DNA of 64,000 nucleotides. It comes from Acinetobacter populi. GTDB taxonomy: Bacteria; Pseudomonadota; Gammaproteobacteria; Pseudomonadales; Moraxellaceae. Of this stretch, positions 19,093-28,296 are shown one piece after another. Every line of letters starts with the position of its first letter. The stretch's first letter is position 1. The DNA lies in NCBI RefSeq assembly GCF_002174125.1, contig NZ_NEXX01000001.1, forward strand, positions 1,161,160 to 1,225,159, given 5' to 3'. A program made the translations under genes and the position numbers. The notes beneath the pieces were generated by a model. It was not told where the DNA came from and did not search any database. It saw nothing but the letters and a program-made list of their open reading frames with translations.

Positions 19093-21927
19093 ATGAGCCA
19101 AAGTTATATTCGTATTCGTGGCGCACGTACTCATAATTTAAAAAATATCTCTTTGGACATTCCCCGTGATAAGTTTGTGGTGATTACCGGCTTATCCGGT
19201 TCGGGGAAATCTTCATTGGCCTTTGATACGCTCTATGCCGAAGGCCAGCGTCGTTATGTCGAATCATTATCTGCCTATGCCCGTCAATTCCTGTCACAAA
19301 TGGAAAAACCCGATGTCGATTCCATTGAAGGCTTAAGTCCAGCGATTGCTATTGAACAAAAGTCGACCAGCCATAACCCACGTTCTACTGTCGGTACCAT
19401 TACCGAAATCTACGATTATTTACGTCTACTCTATGCTCGGGTTGGGACACCATATTGTCCAGAACATGATTTACCGATGGTGGCGCAGACTGTTTCGGAA
19501 ATGGTCGATGAGGTCAAGGCCTTGCCAGAAGGTACAGCGATTATGCTGCTTGGCCCTGTGGTACGTGAACGTAAAGGTGAATATAGTGCCCTGTTTGATA
19601 AATTACAGGGTCAGGGTTTTGTACGTGCCCGTGTTGATGGCGAAATCATCGATATCGATAATCCACCTGAACTGGATAAAAATAAAAAACATAGTATTGA
19701 AGTGGTGGTTGATCGCTTTAAGGTGCGTGACGATCTGGGTAACCGCATTGCCGAATCTTTTGAAACTGCATTACGTTTAGGCAGTGATCTGGCGATTTTA
19801 TCCTTTATGGATGGTGAAAAACCGGATCGTATTTTTTCGGCCAAACATAGCTGTCCAAAATGTGATCGTGCCGTTGCCGAACTGGAACCACGCTTATTTT
19901 CCTTTAATAATCCTTTTGGTGCCTGTCCGGTGTGTGATGGTCTGGGAACACGCAGTCATTTCAGTCCGGAAAAAATTATTCCCAATCCAGAATTGTCCAT
20001 AAGCCAAGGCGCAATTCGTGGCTGGGATCGTCAGCGTCCGTATTATTATGCCATGCTGCAAAAAGTTACCGATCATTTCGACATTGCACTGGATCAACCT
20101 TGGCATGAACTGAACAAAGCACAGCAAAAAATTATTTTACAAGGTTCGGGTAAGGAAAAAATCGACTTATCCTATATTGATGAACGTGGTCGCAGACACA
20201 ATCGGGTAATGCCTTTTGAAGGCGTATTACCTTATCTGGAACGACGTTACCGTGAAACCGAAAGTAATTATGTACGTGATGATTTGGCGCAGTATCTATC
20301 CAATGCTGCATGTAGCGAATGTGGTGGTTCACGTTTAAATGAAATCGCCCGTCATGTGCGGGTACTGGATAAAACCATTGCCGATATCACCCAGATGTCG
20401 ATTGGCGATGCCGAAGATTATTATCAGCACATCAAACTTGAAGGGGCAAAAGGCGAAATTGCCGACAAGATTTTTAAGGAAATCCGTGAACGTTTGCACT
20501 TTCTGGTCAGTGTCGGTCTAAATTATCTCAGTCTGGCACGTTCTGCCGAAACATTATCAGGTGGTGAAGCACAACGTATCCGTTTGGCGTCACAAATTGG
20601 TGCAGGCTTGATGGGCGTGATGTATGTACTCGATGAACCCTCGATCGGTCTGCATCAGCGTGATAATGATCGCCTGTTACAAACCCTGATTCGTCTACGT
20701 GATTTGGGCAATACCGTATTAGTGGTAGAACATGATGAAGATGCCATTCGTGCCGCAGACCGTATTATTGATATTGGTCCCGGTGCGGGTGTACATGGTG
20801 GTCAGGTCATTGCCGAAGGGACAGCCAAAGAACTGGCGAAAAATAAAAACTCGCTGACTGGGCAATATTTATCTGGCAAGCTTAAAATTGCTGTACCTGA
20901 GCAACGCAAAACCTCACCGCATCCGGATGAAAAAATTGTCCTGACTGGCGCACGTGGCCATAACCTGAAAAATGTTAATCTGACTTTACCCACAGGTGTG
21001 ATGACCTGTATTACCGGCGTTTCCGGTTCCGGCAAATCCACCCTGATTAACCGTACGTTATTACCACTGGCATTGACCCAACTCAATGGTGCAACGACAT
21101 TAACAGCGGAAAAATTCGATGGCATTGACGGGCTGCAATATCTTGATAAAGTGGTTGATATTGACCAAAGTCCGATTGGCCGTACACCGCGTTCAAATCC
21201 AGCCACTTATACCGGATTATTTACCCCGATTCGTGAATTGTTTGCACAAACACCCGAAGCACGAGCACGTGGTTACAATGCAGGCCGATTCTCCTTTAAT
21301 GTCAAGGGTGGTCGCTGTGAGGCTTGTGAAGGTGATGGTATGATCAAGGTCGCCATGCACTTTTTACCAGATATGTATGTGCCCTGCGATGTCTGTCATG
21401 GCAAACGCTACAATCGCGAAACACTGGAAGTCAATTACAAGGGCAAAAACATTTCTGATGTGCTCGGCATGACTGTAGAAGATGCCGCAGAATTTTTTAA
21501 TGCCATTCCAGTGATTCACCGTCGCCTAGAAACCCTGATGGATGTCGGTTTGGGTTATATTAAACTCGGACAAGCTGCAACGACCTTATCCGGTGGTGAA
21601 GCACAACGGGTCAAATTGGCACGTGAACTGGCCAAACGAGATACCGGCAAAACCCTGTATGTACTAGATGAACCGACCACCGGTCTACATTTTCATGACA
21701 TTGCTAAACTGCTGGATATCCTGCATACCTTGCGTGAAAAAGGGAATACCATTGTGGTGATTGAGCATAATCTTGACGTGATTAAAACCGCAGACTGGAT
21801 TGTTGATTTAGGTCCAGAAGGTGGTTCCGGGGGTGGACAAATCATTGCAGAAGGTACGCCAGAACAAGTGGCAGAAGTGGAGGCTTCCTTTACCGGTAAG
21901 TTCTTAAAACCGATGCTTGCGAAATAA
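19093..21927 (+). CDS. uvrA: Excinuclease ABC subunit A
   Basis: The 944-residue protein has both ABC modules: the first Walker [10 protein letters not shown] at 33-41, the second GVSGSGKST, and two LSGGEAQR signatures. Zinc sites are [18 protein letters not shown] and [18 protein letters not shown]. It recognises bulky DNA lesions with UvrB in nucleotide excision repair. AGGA lies before the ATG. Its stop is 4 bases from the stop of the convergent LysR gene, and no separate terminator was seen between them. Confidence 0.98.
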   Translation: MSQSYIRIRGARTHNLKNISLDIPRDKFVVITGLSGSGKSSLAFDTLYAEGQRRYVESLSAYARQFLSQMEKPDVDSIEGLSPAIAIEQKSTSHNPRSTVGTITEIYDYLRLLYARVGTPYCPEHDLPMVAQTVSEMVDEVKALPEGTAIMLLGPVVRERKGEYSALFDKLQGQGFVRARVDGEIIDIDNPPELDKNKKHSIEVVVDRFKVRDDLGNRIAESFETALRLGSDLAILSFMDGEKPDRIFSAKHSCPKCDRAVAELEPRLFSFNNPFGACPVCDGLGTRSHFSPEKIIPNPELSISQGAIRGWDRQRPYYYAMLQKVTDHFDIALDQPWHELNKAQQKIILQGSGKEKIDLSYIDERGRRHNRVMPFEGVLPYLERRYRETESNYVRDDLAQYLSNAACSECGGSRLNEIARHVRVLDKTIADITQMSIGDAEDYYQHIKLEGAKGEIADKIFKEIRERLHFLVSVGLNYLSLARSAETLSGGEAQRIRLASQIGAGLMGVMYVLDEPSIGLHQRDNDRLLQTLIRLRDLGNTVLVVEHDEDAIRAADRIIDIGPGAGVHGGQVIAEGTAKELAKNKNSLTGQYLSGKLKIAVPEQRKTSPHPDEKIVLTGARGHNLKNVNLTLPTGVMTCITGVSGSGKSTLINRTLLPLALTQLNGATTLTAEKFDGIDGLQYLDKVVDIDQSPIGRTPRSNPATYTGLFTPIRELFAQTPEARARGYNAGRFSFNVKGGRCEACEGDGMIKVAMHFLPDMYVPCDVCHGKRYNRETLEVNYKGKNISDVLGMTVEDAAEFFNAIPVIHRRLETLMDVGLGYIKLGQAATTLSGGEAQRVKLARELAKRDTGKTLYVLDEPTTGLHFHDIAKLLDILHTLREKGNTIVVIEHNLDVIKTADWIVDLGPEGGSGGGQIIAEGTPEQVAEVEASFTGKFLKPMLAK

Positions 21928-21931
21928 TCCG

Positions 21932-22840
21932 CTATCTTGATTCTATACTAAGGCTGGAAAACTGCTGTTTAAGTAAGTTTTCCAGCCAGTCAATAAAAGC
22001 CTGAAAATATTGTGGGCGATATTTACGATCATTCAGCAGAATATTTACCGGTAAAAATATCGGTGCAATCTCCTGAAATATTTCGATGAGTTGACCACTT
22101 TGAATATAGTACTGTGCATCGAATGCTGGAATCTGAATAATCCCTAAACCAGCTAATCCTGCCTGTAAATAGGCTTCCGTGTTTTCAACCAATAATTGAT
22201 ATGGCACTTTAATGCGCTGCCCATCAAACTCCAGATGACTATATTCGGCATAATTTCGAGCAACATGATAATCTACCGCAAAATGTTGTTCCATCTGCTG
22301 TAAATCTTTCGGCTTACCATGCTGTTGAATATATGTGGGTGCGACCAGCGTCACCAGTCTGATATTGCCCATTGAACGCTGTAATAAATATTCGTCCTGA
22401 ACCTGCCCAACCCGTACCACACAATCCAGTTGTTGTTCAATTAAATTAGAGAAGTCGTCATTGCCATTTAAGAGAACTTTAACCTGTGGATAATCTTGAT
22501 AAAATTCAGATAAATGGGGAATTAAAATTTGTGTTGCCATACGTTTGGGCAAACCGATACTAATCTTACCCTGTTGATGGCGAATTTGATATTTAAACCG
22601 ATTCAGCTCCTTTAGCTGTGTAATCAATCGCATCGCCTCATCATAAAACAGGCTGCCTTCGTGGGTTAAAGAAACCTTTCGCGTGGTCCGATAAAACAGC
22701 AATACTTCATATTCTTTTTCCAGCGACTGAATCGCATAGGTAATGGTAGAACGGGGTAAACTCATTTTCTGGGCAACCTGAGCAAAGGACTGTTTATCTG
22801 CCACCAGACAAAAAATCCTTAATCGTTCAATTTTATCCAT
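21932..22840 (-). CDS. LysR-family transcriptional regulator
   Basis: The 302-residue protein has the LysR winged helix-turn-helix at the N-terminus (QSFAQVAQKMSLPRSTITYAIQSLEKEY) and a periplasmic-binding-protein-like effector domain (KISIGLPKRMATQILIPHLSEF onward). It is divergent from the SDR gene at 22997, and a perfect palindrome lies in the shared promoter region, so it probably controls that gene and itself. The pattern resembles CrgA/DmlR-type regulators. The effector is unknown. A perfect 11-bp inverted repeat overlaps the 3' end of the gene. Confidence 0.93.
   Translation of the reverse strand: MDKIERLRIFCLVADKQSFAQVAQKMSLPRSTITYAIQSLEKEYEVLLFYRTTRKVSLTHEGSLFYDEAMRLITQLKELNRFKYQIRHQQGKISIGLPKRMATQILIPHLSEFYQDYPQVKVLLNGNDDFSNLIEQQLDCVVRVGQVQDEYLLQRSMGNIRLVTLVAPTYIQQHGKPKDLQQMEQHFAVDYHVARNYAEYSHLEFDGQRIKVPYQLLVENTEAYLQAGLAGLGIIQIPAFDAQYYIQSGQLIEIFQEIAPIFLPVNILLNDRKYRPQYFQAFIDWLENLLKQQFSSLSIESR
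21952..21987. terminator. Perfect 11-bp hairpin inside the 3' end of the LysR gene, after uvrA
   Basis: GGCTGGAAAAC and GTTTTCCAGCC form a perfect stem with a 14-base loop, 25 bases after the uvrA stop and within the last codons of the LysR gene. No T run follows on either strand. It may end or protect the uvrA transcript. Confidence 0.35.
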
Positions 22841-22891
22841 TGGTCTTATCCTACGCTTTATCTCTTGTGTTCATTCTATTTTCCGACTTTA

Positions 22892-22916
22892 GATTGTTCA
22901 ACTTTTTCGAACAATC
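22892..22916. promoter_or_regulatory. Palindromic operator candidate between LysR and SDR genes
   Basis: GATTGTTC and GAACAATC are perfect inverted arms separated by 9 bases in the 156-base divergent promoter region. This symmetry and placement fit a LysR-type recognition site. Confidence 0.6.
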
Positions 22917-22996
22917 AGTTTGATCTTATCACCTATTTCAAATAAATAAACTGCTCTAAGATCAAGCAATCAAATTAATAAAGATGAGGAATAAAC

Positions 22997-23752
22997 ATGT
23001 CACAACATACCTTAAAAGATAAAACTGTGGTGATTACTGGTGGTGCCAAAAATCTGGGTGGTCTGATTTCACGCCAGTTTGCCAAACAAGGTGCCAATCT
23101 GGTCATTCATTACAATAGTTCGGCAACTCAGGCGCAAGCTGAAGAAACCCTACAGGCGGTACAGGACTTAGGTGCAAAAGCCATTTTAGTACAGGCCGAT
23201 TTATCTGATATTGCCGAAATTGAAAATTTATTCACGCTGGCCAAACAACAATTTGGTGGTGTGGATATCGCCATTAATACCGTTGGTCGTGTCCTGAAAA
23301 AGCCATTTGTCGAAACCACCGAACAAGAATTTGACCAGATGGATGTGATTAACAATAAAATTGCCTATTTCTTTATCCAGTCGGCAGGTAAACACCTTAA
23401 TGAGCATGGCAAGATTTGTTCGATTGTCACCAGTCTACTTGCGGCATATACCGGCTTATATTCAACCTATGAAGGTTTAAAAGCTCCTGTTGAACACTAT
23501 ACCCGTGCTGCCTCCAAAGAGTTTGGTGACCGTAAAATTTCCGTGACGGCTGTTGCACCCGGCCCAATGGATACACCATTCTTCTATGGACAGGAAGCAC
23601 CGGAAGCTGTTGCCTACCATAAATCTGCTGCGGCACTGGGCGGTCTGACCAAAATTGAAGACATCGAACCGTTGGTCCGTTTTCTGGTGACCGATGGCTG
23701 GTGGATTACCGGACAAACCATTTTTGCCAATGGCGGTTATACCACACGTTGA
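22997..23752 (+). CDS. Short-chain dehydrogenase/reductase
   Basis: The 251-residue protein has the Rossmann motif TGGAKNLGG near residue 14, a DLSD cofactor segment, the INTVGR motif (NAG position), and the active site with YEGLK (Tyr-x3-Lys). The C-terminal GQTIFANGGY ending is typical of classical SDRs. It is an NAD(P)-dependent oxidoreductase, but the substrate cannot be assigned. GAGGAAT precedes the ATG. It is divergent from its probable LysR regulator. A hairpin terminator follows at 23772. Confidence 0.9.
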   Translation: MSQHTLKDKTVVITGGAKNLGGLISRQFAKQGANLVIHYNSSATQAQAEETLQAVQDLGAKAILVQADLSDIAEIENLFTLAKQQFGGVDIAINTVGRVLKKPFVETTEQEFDQMDVINNKIAYFFIQSAGKHLNEHGKICSIVTSLLAAYTGLYSTYEGLKAPVEHYTRAASKEFGDRKISVTAVAPGPMDTPFFYGQEAPEAVAYHKSAAALGGLTKIEDIEPLVRFLVTDGWWITGQTIFANGGYTTR

Positions 23753-23771
23753 TTTAATATTTCTATATTAG

Positions 23772-23802
23772 ATCCTATTAGTTTTTTATTTATTAATAGG
23801 AT
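23772..23802 (+). terminator. Hairpin after the SDR gene
   Basis: ATCCTATTA and TAATAGGAT form a perfect 9-bp stem with a T-rich 13-base loop, 19 bases after the SDR stop. The tail TTATATT is only weakly U-rich. Confidence 0.5.
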
Positions 23803-23816
23803 TTATATTCCACAAA

Positions 23817-23833
23817 CTTAAGCAAACTTTAAG
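23817..23833 (+). promoter_or_regulatory. PmrA-box-like site before the PAP2 gene
   Basis: CTTAAG-CAAAC-TTTAAG fits HTTAAD-N5-HTTAAD, the direct-repeat pattern recognised by PmrA. It ends 49 bases before the PAP2 ATG. A matching site lies before pmrC at 28226-28242, with 48 bases to its ATG. Confidence 0.55.
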
Positions 23834-23882
23834 CTGTGAATGACAGAATTTAATTCATCAGTTTTATGATGATACACCAATA

Positions 23883-24581
23883 ATGTCCAAAAATTTTATC
23901 ACTCCCCATGTTATATTTTTACTATCATCTGCATTATTTCTTTTATACCTGTTGCCTATTGCAGGTAATATAGATCAAGCTTTACTTTCCCCTTATGTAA
24001 ATACCACACAAGGTTTTTTATATAAAAATTTCTGGTGGTATGACCAGTTTGCTCATCATGATATGAAAATATTACAAGAGTTTATTTTACTTTGTATTTT
24101 AATCTCAGTAATTGCAAGTAAATATCAGATTAAATTTATCTCTTTAAATAATTATCACCAATATCTTCAACTTTTAATTTTCATGTTATTGAGTATTCTC
24201 ACTGTTTCAATTCTAAAGCAAAACTCGATTCATTCCTGTCCTTGGTATATGATACAAAGCAACCAATCTACAATTCATTTTTTTAATCCTTTAGGACATG
24301 GAAGATGTTTCCCTGGTGGGCATGCTAGTCTTGGTTATGCATGGATAGCCGGATTTTTTGTCTTTTATCAAAAAGATAAAAAAATTGCATGTTTTTATCT
24401 TGTTAGCGGCATCATACTTGGTACAGGTATGGGATATACTCAGATGATGCGGGGCGCACATTTCCTCAGTCATAATCTGTGGACATTTTGGTTTACCTAT
24501 GCAGTAAATACCTTCTTGTATATCTTCATTAATAATGTTTTAAACCATCACATTTGCCGGAAGTTTTACAATCACCAATAA
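23883..24581 (+). CDS. PAP2-family membrane phosphatase in the pmr locus
   Basis: The 232-residue protein has about six predicted membrane helices and a PAP2 catalytic core in degenerate but recognisable form: LKQNSIHSCPW (first motif), CFPGGHASLGY (the PSGH motif with catalytic His), and MRGAHFLSHNLWT (Arg and nucleophile His). This version is found in PAP2 proteins that sit beside phosphoethanolamine transferase genes, including mcr cassettes. A likely role is dephosphorylation or phosphotransfer on undecaprenyl or lipid A phosphates, which is inferred. Its 3' end overlaps the convergent pmrB by 42 bases. A PmrA-like site lies upstream. The ribosome site is weak. Confidence 0.82.
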   Translation: MSKNFITPHVIFLLSSALFLLYLLPIAGNIDQALLSPYVNTTQGFLYKNFWWYDQFAHHDMKILQEFILLCILISVIASKYQIKFISLNNYHQYLQLLIFMLLSILTVSILKQNSIHSCPWYMIQSNQSTIHFFNPLGHGRCFPGGHASLGYAWIAGFFVFYQKDKKIACFYLVSGIILGTGMGYTQMMRGAHFLSHNLWTFWFTYAVNTFLYIFINNVLNHHICRKFYNHQ

Positions 24582-25856
24582 TCCTTGTAGCTTTTGACTA
24601 CGGGAAAATTTAATGTCGGCATTTAAGCGTAATAATGATTTTTGTACAATGGCTAATCCCAAACCACTACCTATATCAACATTATGAATACGATAAAATT
24701 TTTGTATAATTTGATCATATTCACTTTCATCAATACCCCCACCAGAATCTTCAACCCAAATCTCAAGATTCTGATTAGTCCAGTAAACACTTATTTCTAC
24801 CGTGCCTGCGTTAGGACTATATTTAATCGCATTATCAATTAAATTACGAAATACTAAGTAAAACGAATGTCTATCCGCCAGTAAATTTATTGCCTGATCA
24901 GATGCAACTAATGCAATATCTATATGCTTTTGATCTGCAAGAGGATATAACTCTTGCACAACTTCAGTTAACAACTGCTGAATTGAAAATACCTCAGCAT
25001 TGAGCAATTGAGTTTCTCCTTGCCTTGCCAAATCCAGCATTTGTTGAACCATATGCTGCAAACGCCTAATACCATGTTTCAATTGTACAATTGTTCTAGA
25101 ATCCTGATGCTCTTTTTGCAGTACACTAACTTGCAAATTAAGTGCTGTCAAAGGTGAACGCAACTCATGTGCAGCATGTGATACAAAATCATTTTGCTCT
25201 TGTTGAGCCTTTTCAATTCTAGTAAATAATGCATTCACTTCATCAATAATTGAATTCAGCTCTATCGGATATTCATCTATACTTAATGGTGTTAAATCAT
25301 GATATTGCCGTTGAGAGAATTCTTGTTGCAGATGCTGCAATGGTTTTAACGCCCGATAAATTCCCATATACAATAATAAAAATATAATAGGCAAAATCAC
25401 CAAATATGGAATAAGCATTGTTCCAGCAAGCTCAAAAGCTAAAACTTCCCGCACGGCAAGCGGCTGTGAGACCTGAACTTGGCGATCCTGTAAAGGAACG
25501 ATATAAGCAATAAATTTTTTATTCTGTTTTTTATAACAATAATAGCCTGCTCGATCTTGCTTTAAATGGACTATTTCAGATAAAGGATCATGAGATAGTG
25601 CCGTATATAGATGGATATCGACAAATACATCTTCTTCGTTATAAGTTGCATTAGGTAAAAATTCGCTAGAAGTTAAAACTGGATTATGATCAGCAAGCCA
25701 TTCTGCCATGCTTTTTAATCGTTGATCTAGAATTTCTTCGGTTTCATGATAGACAATTTTGTACGCAGCTATAAACATGAAAATAAAAACAACGATACTG
25801 ATGATAAAACTCATCAGAAATGCACGTTTTCTTATCGATATTTTTTTCTGCGGCAT
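24540..25856 (-). CDS. pmrB: Sensor histidine kinase PmrB
   Basis: The 438-residue inner-membrane kinase has helices at about 12-34 and 145-167 enclosing a periplasmic sensor, a HAMP-like region, the H box SHAAHELRSPLTALN, the N box NLIDNAIKYSP, and G boxes DSGGGI and GSGLGLAIV. The length is close to Acinetobacter PmrB. It phosphorylates PmrA, and mutations in this family cause polymyxin resistance. PmrA ends 6 bases upstream. The C-terminal coding end overlaps the convergent PAP2 gene. Confidence 0.92.
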   Translation of the reverse strand: MPQKKISIRKRAFLMSFIISIVVFIFMFIAAYKIVYHETEEILDQRLKSMAEWLADHNPVLTSSEFLPNATYNEEDVFVDIHLYTALSHDPLSEIVHLKQDRAGYYCYKKQNKKFIAYIVPLQDRQVQVSQPLAVREVLAFELAGTMLIPYLVILPIIFLLLYMGIYRALKPLQHLQQEFSQRQYHDLTPLSIDEYPIELNSIIDEVNALFTRIEKAQQEQNDFVSHAAHELRSPLTALNLQVSVLQKEHQDSRTIVQLKHGIRRLQHMVQQMLDLARQGETQLLNAEVFSIQQLLTEVVQELYPLADQKHIDIALVASDQAINLLADRHSFYLVFRNLIDNAIKYSPNAGTVEISVYWTNQNLEIWVEDSGGGIDESEYDQIIQKFYRIHNVDIGSGLGLAIVQKSLLRLNADIKFSRSQKLQGLLVIVKLPANVMV

Positions 25857-25862
25857 ATTCTC

Positions 25863-26525
25863 TTATTCTAGTCGATATCCAAAGCCACGAATCGTACGAA
25901 TGAAGTCTTTGTTTAATTTTTGCCTTAATTTATGAATATAAACCTCAATGATATTACTATTTACATCACCATCATGCAAATAAATTTTTTCTTCTAGTTC
26001 ATACTTACTAAAAATTTTAAGTGGAGTATTTAAAAAACACTCCATTAAAATCCATTCTTTTTTTGATAGATCAATTAGTTGATCATTGTAAAATGCTTTG
26101 TGCTCAGTTAAATCTAATTTCAAACCATTATATTGCAGAATATCCATACCACCTGTATTTATTATACGGGTACGTCTGAGCACAGCATAAATCCGAGCAA
26201 TTAACTCATCAAAATCAAATGGCTTGGTTAAATAATCATCACCACCATGTTTTAAAATATTCAGCCGATCTTCAACCTGATCTCGTGCAGAAATCACAAT
26301 CACGGCAACTTGTGATTTAGTACGAATTTTATTGAGTATTTCAAAGCCATTCATACTAGGTAAACCAATATCTAGCAAAACCAAATCGAGATGATTTTCT
26401 GCTAGATATTGTAAACCCTCAATACCATTATTTACCCAATGCACATTTATATTTTCCAATTCAAATAATTGTTGAATGGATTGGGCAATCATAAAATCAT
26501 CTTCAATTAATAGTACTTTAAGCAT
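25863..26525 (-). CDS. pmrA: Response regulator PmrA
   Basis: The 220-residue OmpR-family regulator has a receiver domain with acidic pocket EDD (8-10), phospho-acceptor Asp52 in LLDIGLPSMNG and Lys in YLTKPFD, then a winged-helix DNA-binding domain ending IRTIRGFGYRLE. It lies 14 bases after pmrC and 6 bases before pmrB on the same strand, the Acinetobacter pmrCAB order. PmrA-like boxes before pmrC and before the PAP2 gene are candidate targets. Confidence 0.94.
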   Translation of the reverse strand: MLKVLLIEDDFMIAQSIQQLFELENINVHWVNNGIEGLQYLAENHLDLVLLDIGLPSMNGFEILNKIRTKSQVAVIVISARDQVEDRLNILKHGGDDYLTKPFDFDELIARIYAVLRRTRIINTGGMDILQYNGLKLDLTEHKAFYNDQLIDLSKKEWILMECFLNTPLKIFSKYELEEKIYLHDGDVNSNIIEVYIHKLRQKLNKDFIRTIRGFGYRLE

Positions 26526-26539
26526 TTTTACCCCAATAT

Positions 26540-28177
26540 TTATTTACAATTTGCGAGCAAATCTAATTGTGGATTTTTTGTCGCAGTTTTTACATCCATT
26601 AAACTTAATACCGTAGAAAAAAGATTATCCTGACTCATTTTTTGATCTTTTTTCTGATTAAAGCATTGTACGATATTGGAATGTTTTTCTTTCCATTGTT
26701 GGGAGAACCATAAAATCATTGGCACATGGGTTTGTTGTGAAGGTGCAAACATATATGGCGCACCGTGTAGATACAAACCATGTTCACCAATCGACTCGCC
26801 ATGATCAGACATATACCAGAATGCGGTTTGATATTTGGTTTGAGCATTGAGGGTTTTAATCACTTTAGACAAAATATAGTCTGTATAGACAATACTATTA
26901 TCATAAACATTGACCAAATCCTGATAAGAGCATCCTTGTATGGCATTGGTATTACAAAATGGTTGAAAATACTGAAACTCAATAGGGCTGCGTTTGTAAT
27001 AGGCAGGACCATGGCTGCCCATTTGATGTAAAACAATAACTCTCGGTTTTTTATCATCTTGTGGCATGTGTTCTAAATAATCATTTAGTCCATCAAGCAA
27101 AATTCCATCTGAACATTCGTCACCCTTACACCACTTGTCTTGCAGAGCCTGTGAAAACTTGTACTGTTCAACACGATTACAAACTTCTTTACACCCTGAA
27201 TTATTGTCTATCCACGTCACCTGATATCCCACATGTTGTAAAATATCGAGTAGGTTTTCACGATGCCGTGCCAATTGAGGATCATAATCTTTTCTAGGCA
27301 TACCAGAAAACATACAAGGCACAGAAACAGCTGTCGAAGTACCACATGAAACAGCCTGCGTAAAATTAATAATTGGCAATTTAGAAAGCTCGGGATTGGT
27401 ATTTCGGGCATATCCATTTAAAGAAAAATTTTCGGCTCTTGCCGTTTCCCCAACGACCAAAACCAAAAGCTTTGGCTGCGTCGCATCTGCTTTTATCTGT
27501 AATACAGCATCACGCCCATAGCTTTGTAAAGGAACATTACTTTTAGGTGCCAACTTTTTGTAATATGACCAAGAAGAAGCAAAAACACTTTGAGGACTAA
27601 TAAAGCCTTTAAGATTTCTATTTTCTCTAAAAATAGCAGCAAGATCGGCATAATAAATAAAAGCCAACAACCCAACGATCAATAAGCTACCTAGTGCCAT
27701 CCCACCTTTAAATTTTAAAGTTGAAAGTAACTTATCTTTCTTAATTTTAAATAGTGAAAGAATGCTTAATGGCAAAACCAATAATACTGCAACCCACAGT
27801 AAGATATTTAGAGACATCAAATCTCTGGCTTCATGAGGATCTGTTTCTATTAAATTTTGAATTTGGTAGGCATCTACACCAATTCCAAGGTGATTAAAAT
27901 AAGTCGCTGCACCACCAATAAATAAAAAGACAAATGCAATGATTTTAGCATTCCAACACCACATTAATAAGGTAAATATAAAATTAACATAAGAAATCAA
28001 TAATACTACCATTGCACCGATAAATAAAATCGCAGGAAAACCTTTATAGGGCGTTAATTGATATAATTTTTCAAAAAAAATAAAATTGAGCGATAACGTA
28101 ATCCAAACCGAAAAGCCTAGAATAAACGTATGTAAACTAATTGGCTTTTTCCAGAATTTAAGCCGATATTGATTCAT
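26540..28177 (-). CDS. pmrC: Lipid A phosphoethanolamine transferase PmrC/EptA
   Basis: The 545-residue protein has five N-terminal membrane helices (about 18-185) and a periplasmic alkaline-phosphatase-like domain with the metal/nucleophile motif VVGETARAENFSLNG (Thr near 245), the Cys pairs of this family, and SDHGESIGEHGLYLHGAPY near the C-terminus. It transfers phosphoethanolamine from phosphatidylethanolamine to lipid A, lowering polymyxin binding. It is first in pmrCAB. A GTG at 28180 and an ATG at 28177 are both possible starts. A PmrA-like box lies 48 bases upstream. Confidence 0.95.
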   Translation of the reverse strand: MNQYRLKFWKKPISLHTFILGFSVWITLSLNFIFFEKLYQLTPYKGFPAILFIGAMVVLLISYVNFIFTLLMWCWNAKIIAFVFLFIGGAATYFNHLGIGVDAYQIQNLIETDPHEARDLMSLNILLWVAVLLVLPLSILSLFKIKKDKLLSTLKFKGGMALGSLLIVGLLAFIYYADLAAIFRENRNLKGFISPQSVFASSWSYYKKLAPKSNVPLQSYGRDAVLQIKADATQPKLLVLVVGETARAENFSLNGYARNTNPELSKLPIINFTQAVSCGTSTAVSVPCMFSGMPRKDYDPQLARHRENLLDILQHVGYQVTWIDNNSGCKEVCNRVEQYKFSQALQDKWCKGDECSDGILLDGLNDYLEHMPQDDKKPRVIVLHQMGSHGPAYYKRSPIEFQYFQPFCNTNAIQGCSYQDLVNVYDNSIVYTDYILSKVIKTLNAQTKYQTAFWYMSDHGESIGEHGLYLHGAPYMFAPSQQTHVPMILWFSQQWKEKHSNIVQCFNQKKDQKMSQDNLFSTVLSLMDVKTATKNPQLDLLANCK

Positions 28178-28225
28178 CACAACACATCATTTTTCAAAAA
28201 ATTGATGTGACTTTAGAAGATGAAT

Positions 28226-28242
28226 CTTAAATTTTACTTAAT
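28226..28242 (-). promoter_or_regulatory. PmrA-box-like site before pmrC
   Basis: Read toward pmrC the site is ATTAAG-TAAAA-TTTAAG, fitting HTTAAD-N5-HTTAAD. On the plus strand it reads CTTAAA-N5-CTTAAT, very near the enterobacterial PmrA consensus. Autoregulation of pmrCAB through such a site is known for the family. Confidence 0.65.
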
Positions 28243-28296
28243 ATTCGTTTACAGACTATGTTTAGATCCATTGAGCATGGCTTAAGAAAACACAAC

